64,000 bases of DNA, taken from Sphingomonadaceae bacterium 3R27C6 (GTDB taxonomy: Bacteria; Pseudomonadota; Alphaproteobacteria; Sphingomonadales; Sphingomonadaceae). The position numbers and the translations under genes are program-made. The notes under the pieces were generated by a model. The model was not told where the DNA came from. It saw only the letters and a program-made list of their open reading frames with translations, and made no database searches. The DNA lies in the NCBI GenBank assembly GCA_005503215.1, contig SCNS01000005.1, positions 62,001 through 126,000 of the forward strand, given 5' to 3'. Positions 1 to 9,063 of the stretch are shown here, piece by piece. How positions within the stretch are numbered: the stretch's first letter is position 1; every line of letters starts with the position of its first letter.

Positions 1-2078
1 CCGCCGAAGCGCCCGTCGCGCCCGCCTTCAAGCCCACCGACGTTCGGATTGCGCGCGACAAGTTCGGTGTGCCGCATGTCTTCGGCAAGACCGACGCCGA
101 CGTCGCTTACGGCGTCGCCTACGCCCACGCCGAGGATGATTTTTCGACCTTGCAGGAAGTGCTCGCGATGACGCGCGGCCGGGCGGGGGCGATGCTCGGC
201 GAGGATGGCGCGAAGATCGATTATGCCGAGGCATTGCTGGGCGTCCGCGCCACGACAAAGCGCGACTGGCCGCGGCTGCCCGCCGATGTGCGGGCGCTGT
301 TCACCGCCTATGCCGCGGGGCTCAACCATTATGCGGAGAAGCATCCGGGCGAGGTGCGCCTGTCGGGGCTGTTCCCCGCGACCGGCGAGGATGTCGTCGC
401 GGGTTTCGTGCTGCGTTCGCCCTTTTTCTTCGGGCTCGATTCGGTGCTCGGCTCGCTCGTCGAGAACAAGGAGATCGGGCGCGAGGGTGGCCCCGCGCTC
501 GATGCGACGGGCAAGCTGGTGCCGCGCGAACTGACCCCGGTCGGGACCGATCCCGCCGACAATGGATCGAACGGCATGGCGGTCGCTCCGGCGCGCTCGA
601 CCGATGGCGCGACGCGGCTCGTGTCGAACTCGCACCAGCCGTGGACCGGCGGCGTCGCCTGGTACGAACTGGTCGTGCATTCGGAGGAGGGCTGGGATTT
701 CGCCGGCGCGAACTTCCCCGGCTCGCCTTACCCCTTCCTCGGGCACAATAGATATCTCGGCTGGACCAACACGGTGAACCGGCCCGATCTGATCGACGTC
801 TACAAGCTGGTGCTCGACGACAGCGGCGAAAATTACCGCTTCGACGGCCAATGGCGGCCGCTCGAAAAGACGCGCCTGTGGCTGAAGGTCAAGGTCGGGC
901 CGTTCGTGCTGCCCGTCCCGCGCACCACCTGGCGCTCGGTCCACGGGCCGGTGGTGAAGAATGAAAAGGGTGCCTTCGCGATCCGCTACGCGGGCATCGA
1001 CCAGGCGAATATGGTCACCCAATATTACCGGCTGAACAAGGCGAAGAGCTTCGCCGAATGGCGCGCCGCGATGGCGGGGCAGGGCGTGCCCGCGACCAAT
1101 TTCATCTACGCCGATGCCAAGGGCAATATCGGGCTTTTCTATAACGCGATGTTCCCCGACCGGCAGCCGGGGTTCAACTGGCGCGGCGTGCTGCCCGGCG
1201 ATACGTCGGCGGATCTGTGGACCAAGACCTTGCCGTTCGACCGCGTGCCCGCGCTGGTCAACCCGCGCTCGGGTTATGTGATGAACGCGAACAACACCCC
1301 GTGGGTCGCGGCGGGGCCGGGCGACGAGCTCGACGCCGCGGCCTTCTCGCCGCTGCTGGGGGTCGAGGACGACATGACCAATCGCGCGGTGCGGCTGATC
1401 GAATTGTTCGAGGCGTCGGGACAGATCGACGAGGCAAGGCTCAAGGCGATCAAATATGACACCGCCTATGCGAAGACGGGTTATGCGAAGGCGTGGATGG
1501 ACCGCGTGCTCGCGCTCGATACGAAGGGCGATCCGGCGCTGGCGCGGGCGCAGAAGCTGCTGCGCCAATGGGACTGGAACCTCGACGGCAGGGGCAAGGG
1601 CGACGCGCTGGCGCTGATGCTACTCCGCCCCGCGAACGGCAGTCATTACCAGCGCCGCGCCGCGCCCGACCCGCGCACCGTGCTGAAAGAGACGGTCGCG
1701 CATCTGCAGGAGCATTTCGACGGGCTCGATCCGAAGCTCGGGACGGTTCTGAGGCTGCGTCACGGTGAGGGCGCGAACCGCGTCGACCTGCCGCTCGATG
1801 GCGGCAACGACACCGTGCGTGCATCGACCTTGTGGGACGTAGAACCCGACGGTCGGTTGAAGGTGCGCCACGGCGACAGCTTCATCATGTTCGTGACGTG
1901 GGATGCTGAGGGCCGCGTCCGGTCCGAATCGATCCAGCCCTTCGGGTCGGCGACGACGCGGCCGGGCAGCCCGCACTATAACGATCAGGCGCCGCTGTTC
2001 GTGGCGCACAAGCTCAAGCCCGTGCTGTTCGATCCGGCGGCGCTGAAAGCGAGCGGGGCGCGCTTCTATCGGCCTTGA
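1..2078 (+). CDS. Penicillin acylase family protein (5' end outside window)
   Basis: Ntn-hydrolase of the penicillin/acyl-homoserine-lactone acylase family, hydrolysing amide-linked acyl groups, probably in the periplasm. The open frame runs in from the left edge (first full codon at base 3), so signal peptide and true start lie outside; the GTG at 69 is internal because the upstream codons already read as family sequence (DVRIARDKFGVPHVFG). The precursor should self-cleave before the N-terminal nucleophile Ser encoded at 567-569 (NGSNGMAV), followed by the typical SNSHQP segment of the beta chain. About 690 residues are visible, normal for the family. The natural substrate cannot be told from the sequence; quorum-signal, beta-lactam or peptide amides are all possible. 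Confidence 0.88.
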   Translation, partial: AEAPVAPAFKPTDVRIARDKFGVPHVFGKTDADVAYGVAYAHAEDDFSTLQEVLAMTRGRAGAMLGEDGAKIDYAEALLGVRATTKRDWPRLPADVRALFTAYAAGLNHYAEKHPGEVRLSGLFPATGEDVVAGFVLRSPFFFGLDSVLGSLVENKEIGREGGPALDATGKLVPRELTPVGTDPADNGSNGMAVAPARSTDGATRLVSNSHQPWTGGVAWYELVVHSEEGWDFAGANFPGSPYPFLGHNRYLGWTNTVNRPDLIDVYKLVLDDSGENYRFDGQWRPLEKTRLWLKVKVGPFVLPVPRTTWRSVHGPVVKNEKGAFAIRYAGIDQANMVTQYYRLNKAKSFAEWRAAMAGQGVPATNFIYADAKGNIGLFYNAMFPDRQPGFNWRGVLPGDTSADLWTKTLPFDRVPALVNPRSGYVMNANNTPWVAAGPGDELDAAAFSPLLGVEDDMTNRAVRLIELFEASGQIDEARLKAIKYDTAYAKTGYAKAWMDRVLALDTKGDPALARAQKLLRQWDWNLDGRGKGDALALMLLRPANGSHYQRRAAPDPRTVLKETVAHLQEHFDGLDPKLGTVLRLRHGEGANRVDLPLDGGNDTVRASTLWDVEPDGRLKVRHGDSFIMFVTWDAEGRVRSESIQPFGSATTRPGSPHYNDQAPLFVAHKLKPVLFDPAALKASGARFYRP

Positions 2079-2173
2079 AAGCCGGGAAACGCTGTCCTAA
2101 ACCATTGATACAGTGCCGTCCGGCATCCGGTCGCACGCGGGCATAGAGCCTGCGCCCGAACAAGAGGATTTTC

Positions 2174-5053
2174 ATGCCCCGTTTCCATCGTTTCGCGCTC
2201 GCTCTGGCGGTCACCACGTCGCTTGTCGCCGCGGGCCCCGCGCTCGCCAAGGCGAAGGCCGCGAACCCCGCACCGATCGCGGACCTCGTGAAGGCGGTCG
2301 ATATTCCTTATCAGGCCTTCACGCTCGACAACGGCCTGCGCGTGATCGTGCACGAGGATCGCAAGGCGCCCGTCGTCGCGGTGTCGGTGTGGTATCGCGT
2401 CGGGTCGAAGCATGAGCCCAAGGGCAAGACGGGCTTTGCGCATCTGTTCGAACATCTGATGTTCAACGGGTCCGAAAATTCGCCCGGCGATTTCTTCGAG
2501 CCGCTGCAACAGGTCGGCGCGACCGACAGCAACGGGACGACCAACGTCGACCGCACCAATTATTTCGAGACGGTGCCGACGGGCGCGCTCGACCGCGCAT
2601 TGTTCCTCGAAAGCGACCGCATGGGGCATCTGCTCGGCGCGGTGACGCAGGAAAAGCTCGATAACCAGCGCGGCGTCGTCCAGAACGAGAAGCGGCAGGG
2701 CGACAATAATCCCTATGGCCTGCTGCGCTATGAGATTTTCGAAAATCTCTTCCCGACCGGGCACCCCTATCACCACAGCACGATCGGTTCGATGGGCGAC
2801 CTCAACTCGGCGAGCCTCGGCGACGTGAAAAAATGGTTCACCGACAATTACGGCCCGAACAATGCGGTGCTGGTGCTCGCAGGCGACGTGAATGTCGCGA
2901 CCGCGAAAGCCAAGGTGCAGGAATGGTTCGGCGACATCCCCCGCGGGCCCGAAATCGCGGCGCCGAAGACGTCGATCCCGACGCTGCCCGCGCCGCTGGC
3001 GAAAGAGGTCAAGGACCTCGTCCCGACGACGCGCATCTATCGCATGTGGGCGATCCCGGGGCTGAACGATCCCGAGGCGGTGCCGTTGCAGATGGCGATG
3101 GGCGTGCTCGGCGGCCTGTCGTCGTCGCGGCTCGACAATGCGCTCGTGCGCAAGGATCCGGTTGCGGTGAGCGTTTCGGCGGCGGCGCAGCCGTTCGAAG
3201 ATGCCGGCATCCTGCTGGTGCAGGCCGATGTGAAGCCGGGCGTCGACCCCAAGCTCGTCGCATCGCGGCTCGACGCCGAAATCGCGAGCTTCCTCGCCAG
3301 CGGGCCGACGGCGGACGAGTTGCAGCGGACCGCGGCCAGCTATCTGGCGGGCACGATTTCGGGACTCGAATCGGTCGGCGGTTTCGGCGGCAAGGCGGTG
3401 ACGCTCGCCGAGGGCGCGCTCTATTCGAACAACCCGGCCTATTATAAGGTCGAGCTCGACCGCATGGCGAAGGCGACCCCCGAACAGGTCAAGGCGGTGG
3501 CCAACAAGTGGCTGTCGCGCCCGGCCTTCTCGCTGACCTATACCCCCGGCGAGCGCACCGAGGGCGGCGAAAATCGGGGCGGCGCGGTGACGGGCGGCAA
3601 GGTGACCGCACCGGTGCAGCCCGACCGTTACTGGAACGAAGCGCTCGGCGATGTCGGTCCCGATACCGGCGGCGCTTCGTCGTTCGCCGACCGTTCGCAG
3701 CTGCCCGCGGTCGCCGACCTCAAGGCGCTCGACTTTCCCGCGATCGAACGCACCAAGCTGAAAAATGGCGTCGAGGTCGTTTTCGCGCGGCGCACGACGG
3801 TGCCGACGGTCAATGTCGCGGTCAGCTTCGACGCGGGCTATGCCGCCGATCCGCACAGCGCGCTCGGCACCCAGTCGCTGATGCTCAGCCTGATGGACGA
3901 GGGCACCACGAGCCTCGATTCGATCGCCTTTGCCGAAGCGAAGGAGCGGCTCGGCGCGCAGATCGATGCGACCGCCAATGCCGACGAAACGGTGTTCAGC
4001 CTGTTCGCGCTGAAACCGAACCTCGGCGCCTCGCTGAGCCTGCTCGCCGACTATATCCGCAATCCGGCGTTCGACGCCAAGGAACTCGAGCGCGTTCGTG
4101 CGCAGCAGCTCAACCGGCTCAAAGCCGAGCTCAACAACCCGAACGCGATTGCGTCGCGCATTTTGACGCCGGTGCTGTACGGCGCCGACCATCCCTATGG
4201 CATCCCGCCTTCGGGCCTCGGCAATGCGAAATCGGTGGCGGCGGTGACGCAGGGCCAGCTTGCGGCGTTCCATGCGACGTGGATCCGCCCCGACAATGCC
4301 CGCGTGTTCGTCGTTGGCGACACGACGCTCGCCGAAGTGAAGAAACAGCTCGATACGACGCTCGGCCAGTGGCAGTCGCCCGCGACCGCGAAGCCGGTCA
4401 AGCATTTCGAGATCGCGATCCCGGCGCCGAAGCCGCGCATCCTGCTGTTCGACCGGCCCAAGTCGCCGCAGTCGGTGATCCTCGCGGGCAAGGTGCTCGC
4501 TGCCAAGGGCGGCGACGATCTTGAGGTTTTGCGGTCGGCGAACGATATTTTCGGTGGCAATTTCCTGTCGCGTTTCAACACCAATTTGCGCGAAACCAAA
4601 GGCTGGTCCTATGGCGTGCGCAGCCGTATCTCGGGCGATCAGGACCGGCTGACCTGGGTCGCCGCGGCGCCGGTGCAGGCCGACCGCACGGGCGATTCGA
4701 TCAAGGAGCTGCAGAACGACCTCAAAAGCTTCCTCGGCGACAAGGGCGTGACGAAGGAAGAGCTTGAACGCACGATCAACGGCAGCGTCCGCGAACTGCC
4801 CGGCAGCTTCGAAACCTCGGGCGATGTGCTCGGCGGAATCCGGCAGATCGTCAAGTTCGGCCGCCCCGACAATTATTACGAGACGCTGCCCGCAACCTAT
4901 GAAGCGATGACCGCGGCCGAAATCGATGCGGCGGCGCGAAAGGCGCTCAGCACCGGCGATCTCGTCTATGTCGTCGTCGGCGATGCCGCGGTAGTAAAAC
5001 CGCAGCTTGACGGATTGGGTCTGCCGGTGGAAACGGTGTCCCTCGATAACTAA
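2174..5053 (+). CDS. Exported M16 (pitrilysin-type) zinc metallopeptidase, fused two-domain form
   Basis: A 959-residue peptidase with a Sec signal peptide (hydrophobic run ending in PALA near residue 25). The N-terminal M16 half carries the inverted zinc motif HLFEH at residues 90-94 and the downstream Glu in the QNEKRQ segment. The C-terminal half (from about residue 535) repeats the fold but lacks HxxEH (it reads GTQSLMLSLMDEGT), as in single-chain PqqL/pitrilysin-like enzymes where one half is catalytic and the other closes the chamber. It degrades peptides, probably in the periplasm. It starts 95 bases after the acylase gene. Confidence 0.9.
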   Translation: MPRFHRFALALAVTTSLVAAGPALAKAKAANPAPIADLVKAVDIPYQAFTLDNGLRVIVHEDRKAPVVAVSVWYRVGSKHEPKGKTGFAHLFEHLMFNGSENSPGDFFEPLQQVGATDSNGTTNVDRTNYFETVPTGALDRALFLESDRMGHLLGAVTQEKLDNQRGVVQNEKRQGDNNPYGLLRYEIFENLFPTGHPYHHSTIGSMGDLNSASLGDVKKWFTDNYGPNNAVLVLAGDVNVATAKAKVQEWFGDIPRGPEIAAPKTSIPTLPAPLAKEVKDLVPTTRIYRMWAIPGLNDPEAVPLQMAMGVLGGLSSSRLDNALVRKDPVAVSVSAAAQPFEDAGILLVQADVKPGVDPKLVASRLDAEIASFLASGPTADELQRTAASYLAGTISGLESVGGFGGKAVTLAEGALYSNNPAYYKVELDRMAKATPEQVKAVANKWLSRPAFSLTYTPGERTEGGENRGGAVTGGKVTAPVQPDRYWNEALGDVGPDTGGASSFADRSQLPAVADLKALDFPAIERTKLKNGVEVVFARRTTVPTVNVAVSFDAGYAADPHSALGTQSLMLSLMDEGTTSLDSIAFAEAKERLGAQIDATANADETVFSLFALKPNLGASLSLLADYIRNPAFDAKELERVRAQQLNRLKAELNNPNAIASRILTPVLYGADHPYGIPPSGLGNAKSVAAVTQGQLAAFHATWIRPDNARVFVVGDTTLAEVKKQLDTTLGQWQSPATAKPVKHFEIAIPAPKPRILLFDRPKSPQSVILAGKVLAAKGGDDLEVLRSANDIFGGNFLSRFNTNLRETKGWSYGVRSRISGDQDRLTWVAAAPVQADRTGDSIKELQNDLKSFLGDKGVTKEELERTINGSVRELPGSFETSGDVLGGIRQIVKFGRPDNYYETLPATYEAMTAAEIDAAARKALSTGDLVYVVVGDAAVVKPQLDGLGLPVETVSLDN

Positions 5054-5079
5054 CATCAGTTTCAGTAAGGAGAGCCCAT

Positions 5080-5382
5080 ATGTCTCAAGTCGATGGCAGC
5101 TATGATTGCGTAACCAAGTCGCCGATGGGCGACCAGAAGTCGGTTTTCACCGTCACCAGCAACGGCGGCGGCTTCACCGGCCAGAATGCCGGCGCGATGG
5201 GTTCGCTCGACGTCGAAAATGGCAAGGTCGACGGCAACAAGCTGACCTGGACCATGAACATGAAGGTGCCGATGCCGATGACGCTCGAATGCGAAGCGAC
5301 AATCGACGGCGACGCGCTGACCGGCACGATCAAGGCCGGTGCGTTCGGATCGATGGCGATGACCGGCACCCGCCAGGGCTGA
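5080..5382 (+). CDS. Small unknown protein, 100 aa
   Basis: Not recognised. The start ATG follows a good ribosome-binding site (AAGGAG, 5067-5072) 26 bases after the M16 gene, so it is probably cotranscribed. The protein has no clear signal peptide or membrane segment. It is rich in Gly, Thr and Met, and alternates short hydrophobic stretches with polar turns (FTVTSNGGGFTGQN, then MKVPMPMTLECEATIDGD), suggesting a small beta-rich domain. A strong terminator follows directly. Confidence 0.7.
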   Translation: MSQVDGSYDCVTKSPMGDQKSVFTVTSNGGGFTGQNAGAMGSLDVENGKVDGNKLTWTMNMKVPMPMTLECEATIDGDALTGTIKAGAFGSMAMTGTRQG

Positions 5383-5403
5383 GCCGCCAGCCAGGAAAAG
5401 CGA

Positions 5404-5443
5404 AGGGCCGTCCGCTCCTGTGAAGGGAGCGGGCGGCCCTTTT
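5404..5443 (+). terminator. Rho-independent terminator
   Basis: A 15-base stem (arms 5404-5418 and 5425-5439, one G-T pair) with a 6-base loop, followed by TTTT. It closes the M16/small-protein transcript. Confidence 0.85.
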
Positions 5444-5525
5444 GCGTTGCATAGCAATGCCCTTTGGCTCCGCGGACCATTGGGGGGCTATCCAAAGCGG
5501 CGGCATGGGCGCATAGGCTGCCGCC

Positions 5526-6770
5526 ATGCACAAGCCGGCCCAATCCCCCCAACGGAGCCTGCCGGGCGACCGTGAGATGGTGGTCATGATGGCGATGGTC
5601 ATGGCGCTCAACGCGCTCGCCATCGATTCGATGCTGCCCGCGCTGCCCGCAATCGGTCAGGCGCTGGGCGTCACGGTCGCCAATGATCGCCAGCATGTTA
5701 TCTCGATCTACCTGCTCGGTATCGGCTTCGGTTCGCTGCTGTACGGCCCGCTGTCGGACCGGTTCGGGCGCAAGGGCGTGCTCGTCCCCGCGCTGTTCGC
5801 CTATCTCGCACTCTCGATCGGTTGCGGCCTCGCGACCAGTTTCGCGATGCTGCTCGTGCTTCGCTTCATCCACGGGCTGGTCAGCGCGGCGCTCGGCGTG
5901 ATCGTCGTCGCGGTGATCCGCGATCTTTTCGCGGGCGACGCGATGGCGAAACGCCTGTCGCTGATCTTCCTCGTCTTCATGATCGTGCCGATCATCGCGC
6001 CGACGATCGGCGCCGGGATCGCCGCGGTGGCGGGCTGGCGCGCGATCTTCGTCGTGCTGGCGGTGATGTCGATCGTCATGCTGTTCTGGCTTCGCCGTCT
6101 TCCCGAGACGCTCGACCCCGCCGATGTGCGGCCGCTCGACCTCAAAACGATGGTCGCGGGCTGGGCGACGGTGACGCGGCATCGCCGCGCCGCGGGCTAT
6201 ATGATCGCCTCGGGGATGATGCAGGGCGCGCTCTACGGCTATCTCAACAGCAGCGAGCAGATCATCGCCGAGGTGTTCGGCGCGCAGGCAATGTTCCCGC
6301 TGATCTTCGCGTGCGTTGCGGTCGGCATCGCGATCGCCAATTTCTCGAACGCTGCGATCGTCGAGCGTTTTGGCGCGCGCCGCGTATCGCAGGCGGCGGT
6401 CTTCGCCTTCATGGCGACCTCGATCCTGCAGATTGTCGCCGCGCTGAGCGGGGTCGAGACGCTGTGGATGTTCACCGCGCTGATGATGGTCAATGTCGGG
6501 CTCGTCGGCTTTATCGGCAGCAATTTCGGGTCGATCGCGATGGAGGATTTCGGGCATATGGCGGGCGTCGCCTCGTCGTATCAGAGCTTTGCCAAGACCT
6601 TGCTTGCGGCGACCGTCGGCGCGACGATCGGGCAGCAATATGACGGCACGACACTGCCGCTCGCCTATGCCTTCCTGATCAGCGCGGTGGTCGGCCTCGC
6701 GCTCGTCTTCTGGGCCGAGCGCGGCAAGCTGTTCACCCGGCCGGGAACCGCGCCGAAAAGTCCGTTCTGA
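5526..6770 (+). CDS. MFS multidrug efflux transporter, Bcr/CflA type
   Basis: A 414-residue proton-driven exporter of the major facilitator superfamily with about 12 hydrophobic segments. The motif A loop after TM2 reads YGPLSDRFGRKGVL, and the TM1 segment with AIDSMLPALPAIGQALG is typical of the Bcr/CflA drug-resistance subfamily. A later ATG at MVVMMAMV is a possible alternative start. It stands alone between the terminator and the convergent CdiI-like gene. Substrate unknown; chloramphenicol, bicyclomycin or sulfonamide are those known for relatives. Confidence 0.88.
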   Translation: MHKPAQSPQRSLPGDREMVVMMAMVMALNALAIDSMLPALPAIGQALGVTVANDRQHVISIYLLGIGFGSLLYGPLSDRFGRKGVLVPALFAYLALSIGCGLATSFAMLLVLRFIHGLVSAALGVIVVAVIRDLFAGDAMAKRLSLIFLVFMIVPIIAPTIGAGIAAVAGWRAIFVVLAVMSIVMLFWLRRLPETLDPADVRPLDLKTMVAGWATVTRHRRAAGYMIASGMMQGALYGYLNSSEQIIAEVFGAQAMFPLIFACVAVGIAIANFSNAAIVERFGARRVSQAAVFAFMATSILQIVAALSGVETLWMFTALMMVNVGLVGFIGSNFGSIAMEDFGHMAGVASSYQSFAKTLLAATVGATIGQQYDGTTLPLAYAFLISAVVGLALVFWAERGKLFTRPGTAPKSPF

Positions 6771-6824
6771 CGATTATGTTGGCTAGCAGCCGGCGACTGT
6801 CCGTTTTGGGGTAAAAGCGGAGGT

Positions 6825-7178
6825 TCAGCCGTAGTCGCGCGTTTCCGCCCTCACTCGTTCCGTCAGTCCATCGTAGATACGGTTCATGAAGTTTCGGGCA
6901 TCGATCGGCTCGTCGAACCAGATGGCAACCGAAAATCCGTCATACAAGGACGGACGAATATCGTTCACGGCTCCCTCAGAAGCGTTCCAATCGCGCCATT
7001 CTTTAAGAACGGCGCGCCTATGTTCAAGCGAGCCGTCATGTAACGCCGCATTAATGGCGCCCGTCAAAGAGCCGTGGATGATGTCAAAATCTTGATTGAA
7101 ATAGCAGGTCAAAAGATTCGAGAGCAGCGGCCACTGCTCCTCCGCAAACTTGCGTCGTTCCTGTCTTGCCCTACCCAT
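6825..7178 (-). CDS. CdiI-like immunity family protein (orphan)
   Basis: A 117-residue soluble protein. The segment LLTCYFNQDFDIIHGSL, followed by a helix pair and the C-terminal IWFDEPIDARNFMNRIYDGL, resembles the CdiI_2 family of contact-dependent growth inhibition immunity proteins, whose hallmark is YFxQDxD near the N terminus. ATG at 7178 is taken as start; a TTG 12 codons upstream is less likely, and neither has a strong Shine-Dalgarno. No CdiA/CdiB or toxin gene adjoins it. The local codon use is less GC-rich than the neighbours. Family assignment is from memory of the motif. Confidence 0.6.
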   Translation of the reverse strand: MGRARQERRKFAEEQWPLLSNLLTCYFNQDFDIIHGSLTGAINAALHDGSLEHRRAVLKEWRDWNASEGAVNDIRPSLYDGFSVAIWFDEPIDARNFMNRIYDGLTERVRAETRDYG

Positions 7179-7234
7179 GAAAACGAAGTTGCCACGCTTC
7201 CATGGTGTCCGCAATCGGTCGTTTCCAGTCCTTG

Positions 7235-7260
7235 GTCATCCCGGACTTGATCCGGGATCC
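7235..7260. repeat. REP-like palindrome
   Basis: Intergenic 8-base inverted repeat (ATCCCGGA / TCCGGGAT, 7238-7245 and 7251-7258, loop CTTGA) within a GTCATCCCGGACTTGATCC context, a type of short palindrome common between genes in alphaproteobacteria. Confidence 0.55.
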
Positions 7261-7352
7261 ACCGCAGCGCTCAAGTCATGGACCCCGAGTCAGCCCTGTT
7301 GAAGAGTTCGTAATCGGTGGCTAGCAGCTGTGGATCTGTTCGACGCCCTCGC

Positions 7353-7382
7353 CAAAAAGAAAGGGGGCCGAAGCCCCCTTTC
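7353..7382 (-). terminator. Rho-independent terminator of the APC permease
   Basis: On the minus strand: AAAGGGGGC, loop TTCG, GCCCCCTTT, then CTTTTT. It lies 19 bases beyond the stop of the leftward permease gene. Confidence 0.85.
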
Positions 7383-7400
7383 CCTTTATCCTTCGAACCG

Positions 7401-8939
7401 TCAGTTGAACGACGGGGCCGGCGGGACCGGCGGCGGCGGTGCGTCGGGGTCGTCCTCGTGCACCTCGATATGTCCCTGACCCACATGGCTGCGCGAGCGG
7501 CTGTAGGCGAAGTAGACGACGAGGCCGATACCCGCCCAGATCAGGAAGAGGTTGATGCTCTTCTGGTCGAGGTTGAAGAAGAGATACAGACAGCCCGCGA
7601 TCGCGATCGGCGCCGTGATATAGATCAGCGGCGTCTTGAACGGACGATGACGGCCGGGATCGGTCTTGCGGATCACCATCACCGCGATCGACACGGCAGC
7701 GAAGGCGAAGAGCGTGCCCGAGTTCGAGATGTTCGCCAGCTGCCCGACAGGGAAGAAGGCGGCGAACAGCGCGACCGCGATGCCCGTGATGATCGTGATC
7801 ACGTGCGGCGTGTTGAACTTCGGGTGGATCTTCGAGAAGGCTTGCGGCAGCAGGCCATCGCGGCTCATCACGAAGAAGATGCGGGTCTGGCCGAACATCA
7901 TCATCAGGATGACCGACGGCAGTGCGAGACCGGCGGCGAGGCCGATCAAATTGCCGATCTGCGGCCAGCCGATTTCACGCAGCGTCCAAGCCAGCGCTTC
8001 CTTCGAGCAGACCACCGCCTGATCGCCGATCGCACCGCACGCGGCGGCGAGTTCGCGGCTGCCGGGTTCGAGCGCGTGGGCGCCAGCAGCATCGATGCCG
8101 ACCGGCTGCGCGCCGACCGAGCCGATGACGCCGGCGGCGACGAGCAGGTAGAAGATGGTGCAGATCGCGAGGCTGCCGATCAGGCCGATCGGCATGTTGC
8201 GCTGCGGGTTCTTGGTTTCCTCAGCCGCGGTCGAGACCGCGTCGAAGCCGACATAGGCGAAGAAGATCGACGCCGCGGCGGCACCGATGCCGCCGATGCC
8301 GAGCGGTGCGAAGGGCTCGAAATTCTCCATGTTCATCACGGGAACCGCGAGGATGATGAAGAGCGTCAGCGCCGCCACTTTGATGACCACGAGGATCGCG
8401 TTGATCGTCGCCGATTCGCGAGTGCCGATGACGAGCAGCATGGTGACGACGCCCGCGATGAACATCGCCGGCAGGTTGATCATGCCGCCGTCGAACGGCC
8501 CGAGCACCCATGCCGAGGGTATGTCTATGCTGAAGGCATGTTCGATCAGCCCGACCACATAGCCCGACCAGCCGACCGAAACCGCGCCGGCGGCGACCGC
8601 ATATTCGAGGATCAGCGCCCAGCCGACCATCCATGCGATCAGTTCGCCCATCACGGCGTAGCTATAGGTATAGGCCGAGCCCGACACGGGGACCATCGAG
8701 GCCATTTCGGCGTAGCAGAGCGCCGCGAAGGCGCAGACGAAGCCGGCGATGATGAAGCTGATCATCATGCCCGGGCCGGCCTTTTGCGCCGCTTCGGCGG
8801 TCAGCACGAAAATCCCGGTCCCGATGACGGCGCCGATCCCCAGCATGGTGAGCTGAAAGGCGCCGAGCGTGCGCGTAAGCGACTTTTTTTCCGCTGTCGC
8901 CAAAATGGCATCCAACGGCTTTACGCGGTCAAATAGCAT
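7401..8939 (-). CDS. APC-superfamily amino acid permease
   Basis: A 512-residue inner-membrane amino acid transporter of the APC superfamily, closest in style to the cationic amino acid transporter (CAT/YhdG) group, with 12 or more hydrophobic segments. The first shows the substrate-binding GIGAVIGTGIFVLT motif, and PVSGSAYTYSYAVMGE follows TM3. The C-terminal tail is Pro-rich (DPDAPPPPVPPAPS). It is transcribed alone with its own terminator. A paralogue with the same motifs lies at 55814-57247 inside the hydroxyproline cluster, so this copy is probably the general one. Confidence 0.88.
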   Translation of the reverse strand: MLFDRVKPLDAILATAEKKSLTRTLGAFQLTMLGIGAVIGTGIFVLTAEAAQKAGPGMMISFIIAGFVCAFAALCYAEMASMVPVSGSAYTYSYAVMGELIAWMVGWALILEYAVAAGAVSVGWSGYVVGLIEHAFSIDIPSAWVLGPFDGGMINLPAMFIAGVVTMLLVIGTRESATINAILVVIKVAALTLFIILAVPVMNMENFEPFAPLGIGGIGAAAASIFFAYVGFDAVSTAAEETKNPQRNMPIGLIGSLAICTIFYLLVAAGVIGSVGAQPVGIDAAGAHALEPGSRELAAACGAIGDQAVVCSKEALAWTLREIGWPQIGNLIGLAAGLALPSVILMMMFGQTRIFFVMSRDGLLPQAFSKIHPKFNTPHVITIITGIAVALFAAFFPVGQLANISNSGTLFAFAAVSIAVMVIRKTDPGRHRPFKTPLIYITAPIAIAGCLYLFFNLDQKSINLFLIWAGIGLVVYFAYSRSRSHVGQGHIEVHEDDPDAPPPPVPPAPSFN

Positions 8940-9063
8940 AATCTTCCCCTTTGGGGCGGCTGAGCTGCCGCCCGTCTCATGGCGGGGCAGACTAGCCGCT
9001 CCGCACGGCAGCGCAACTTAATTTCATGGGGCCAGCGCTGCATTCACGGGGGCCAAGGCCGCT

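Noticed and set aside
2066..5056. A 996-codon open frame on the minus strand opposite the M16 peptidase
   Set aside because: It is Arg/His/Ala-rich without fold pattern, mirrors the GC-rich codon bias of the real gene and has no ribosome-binding site.
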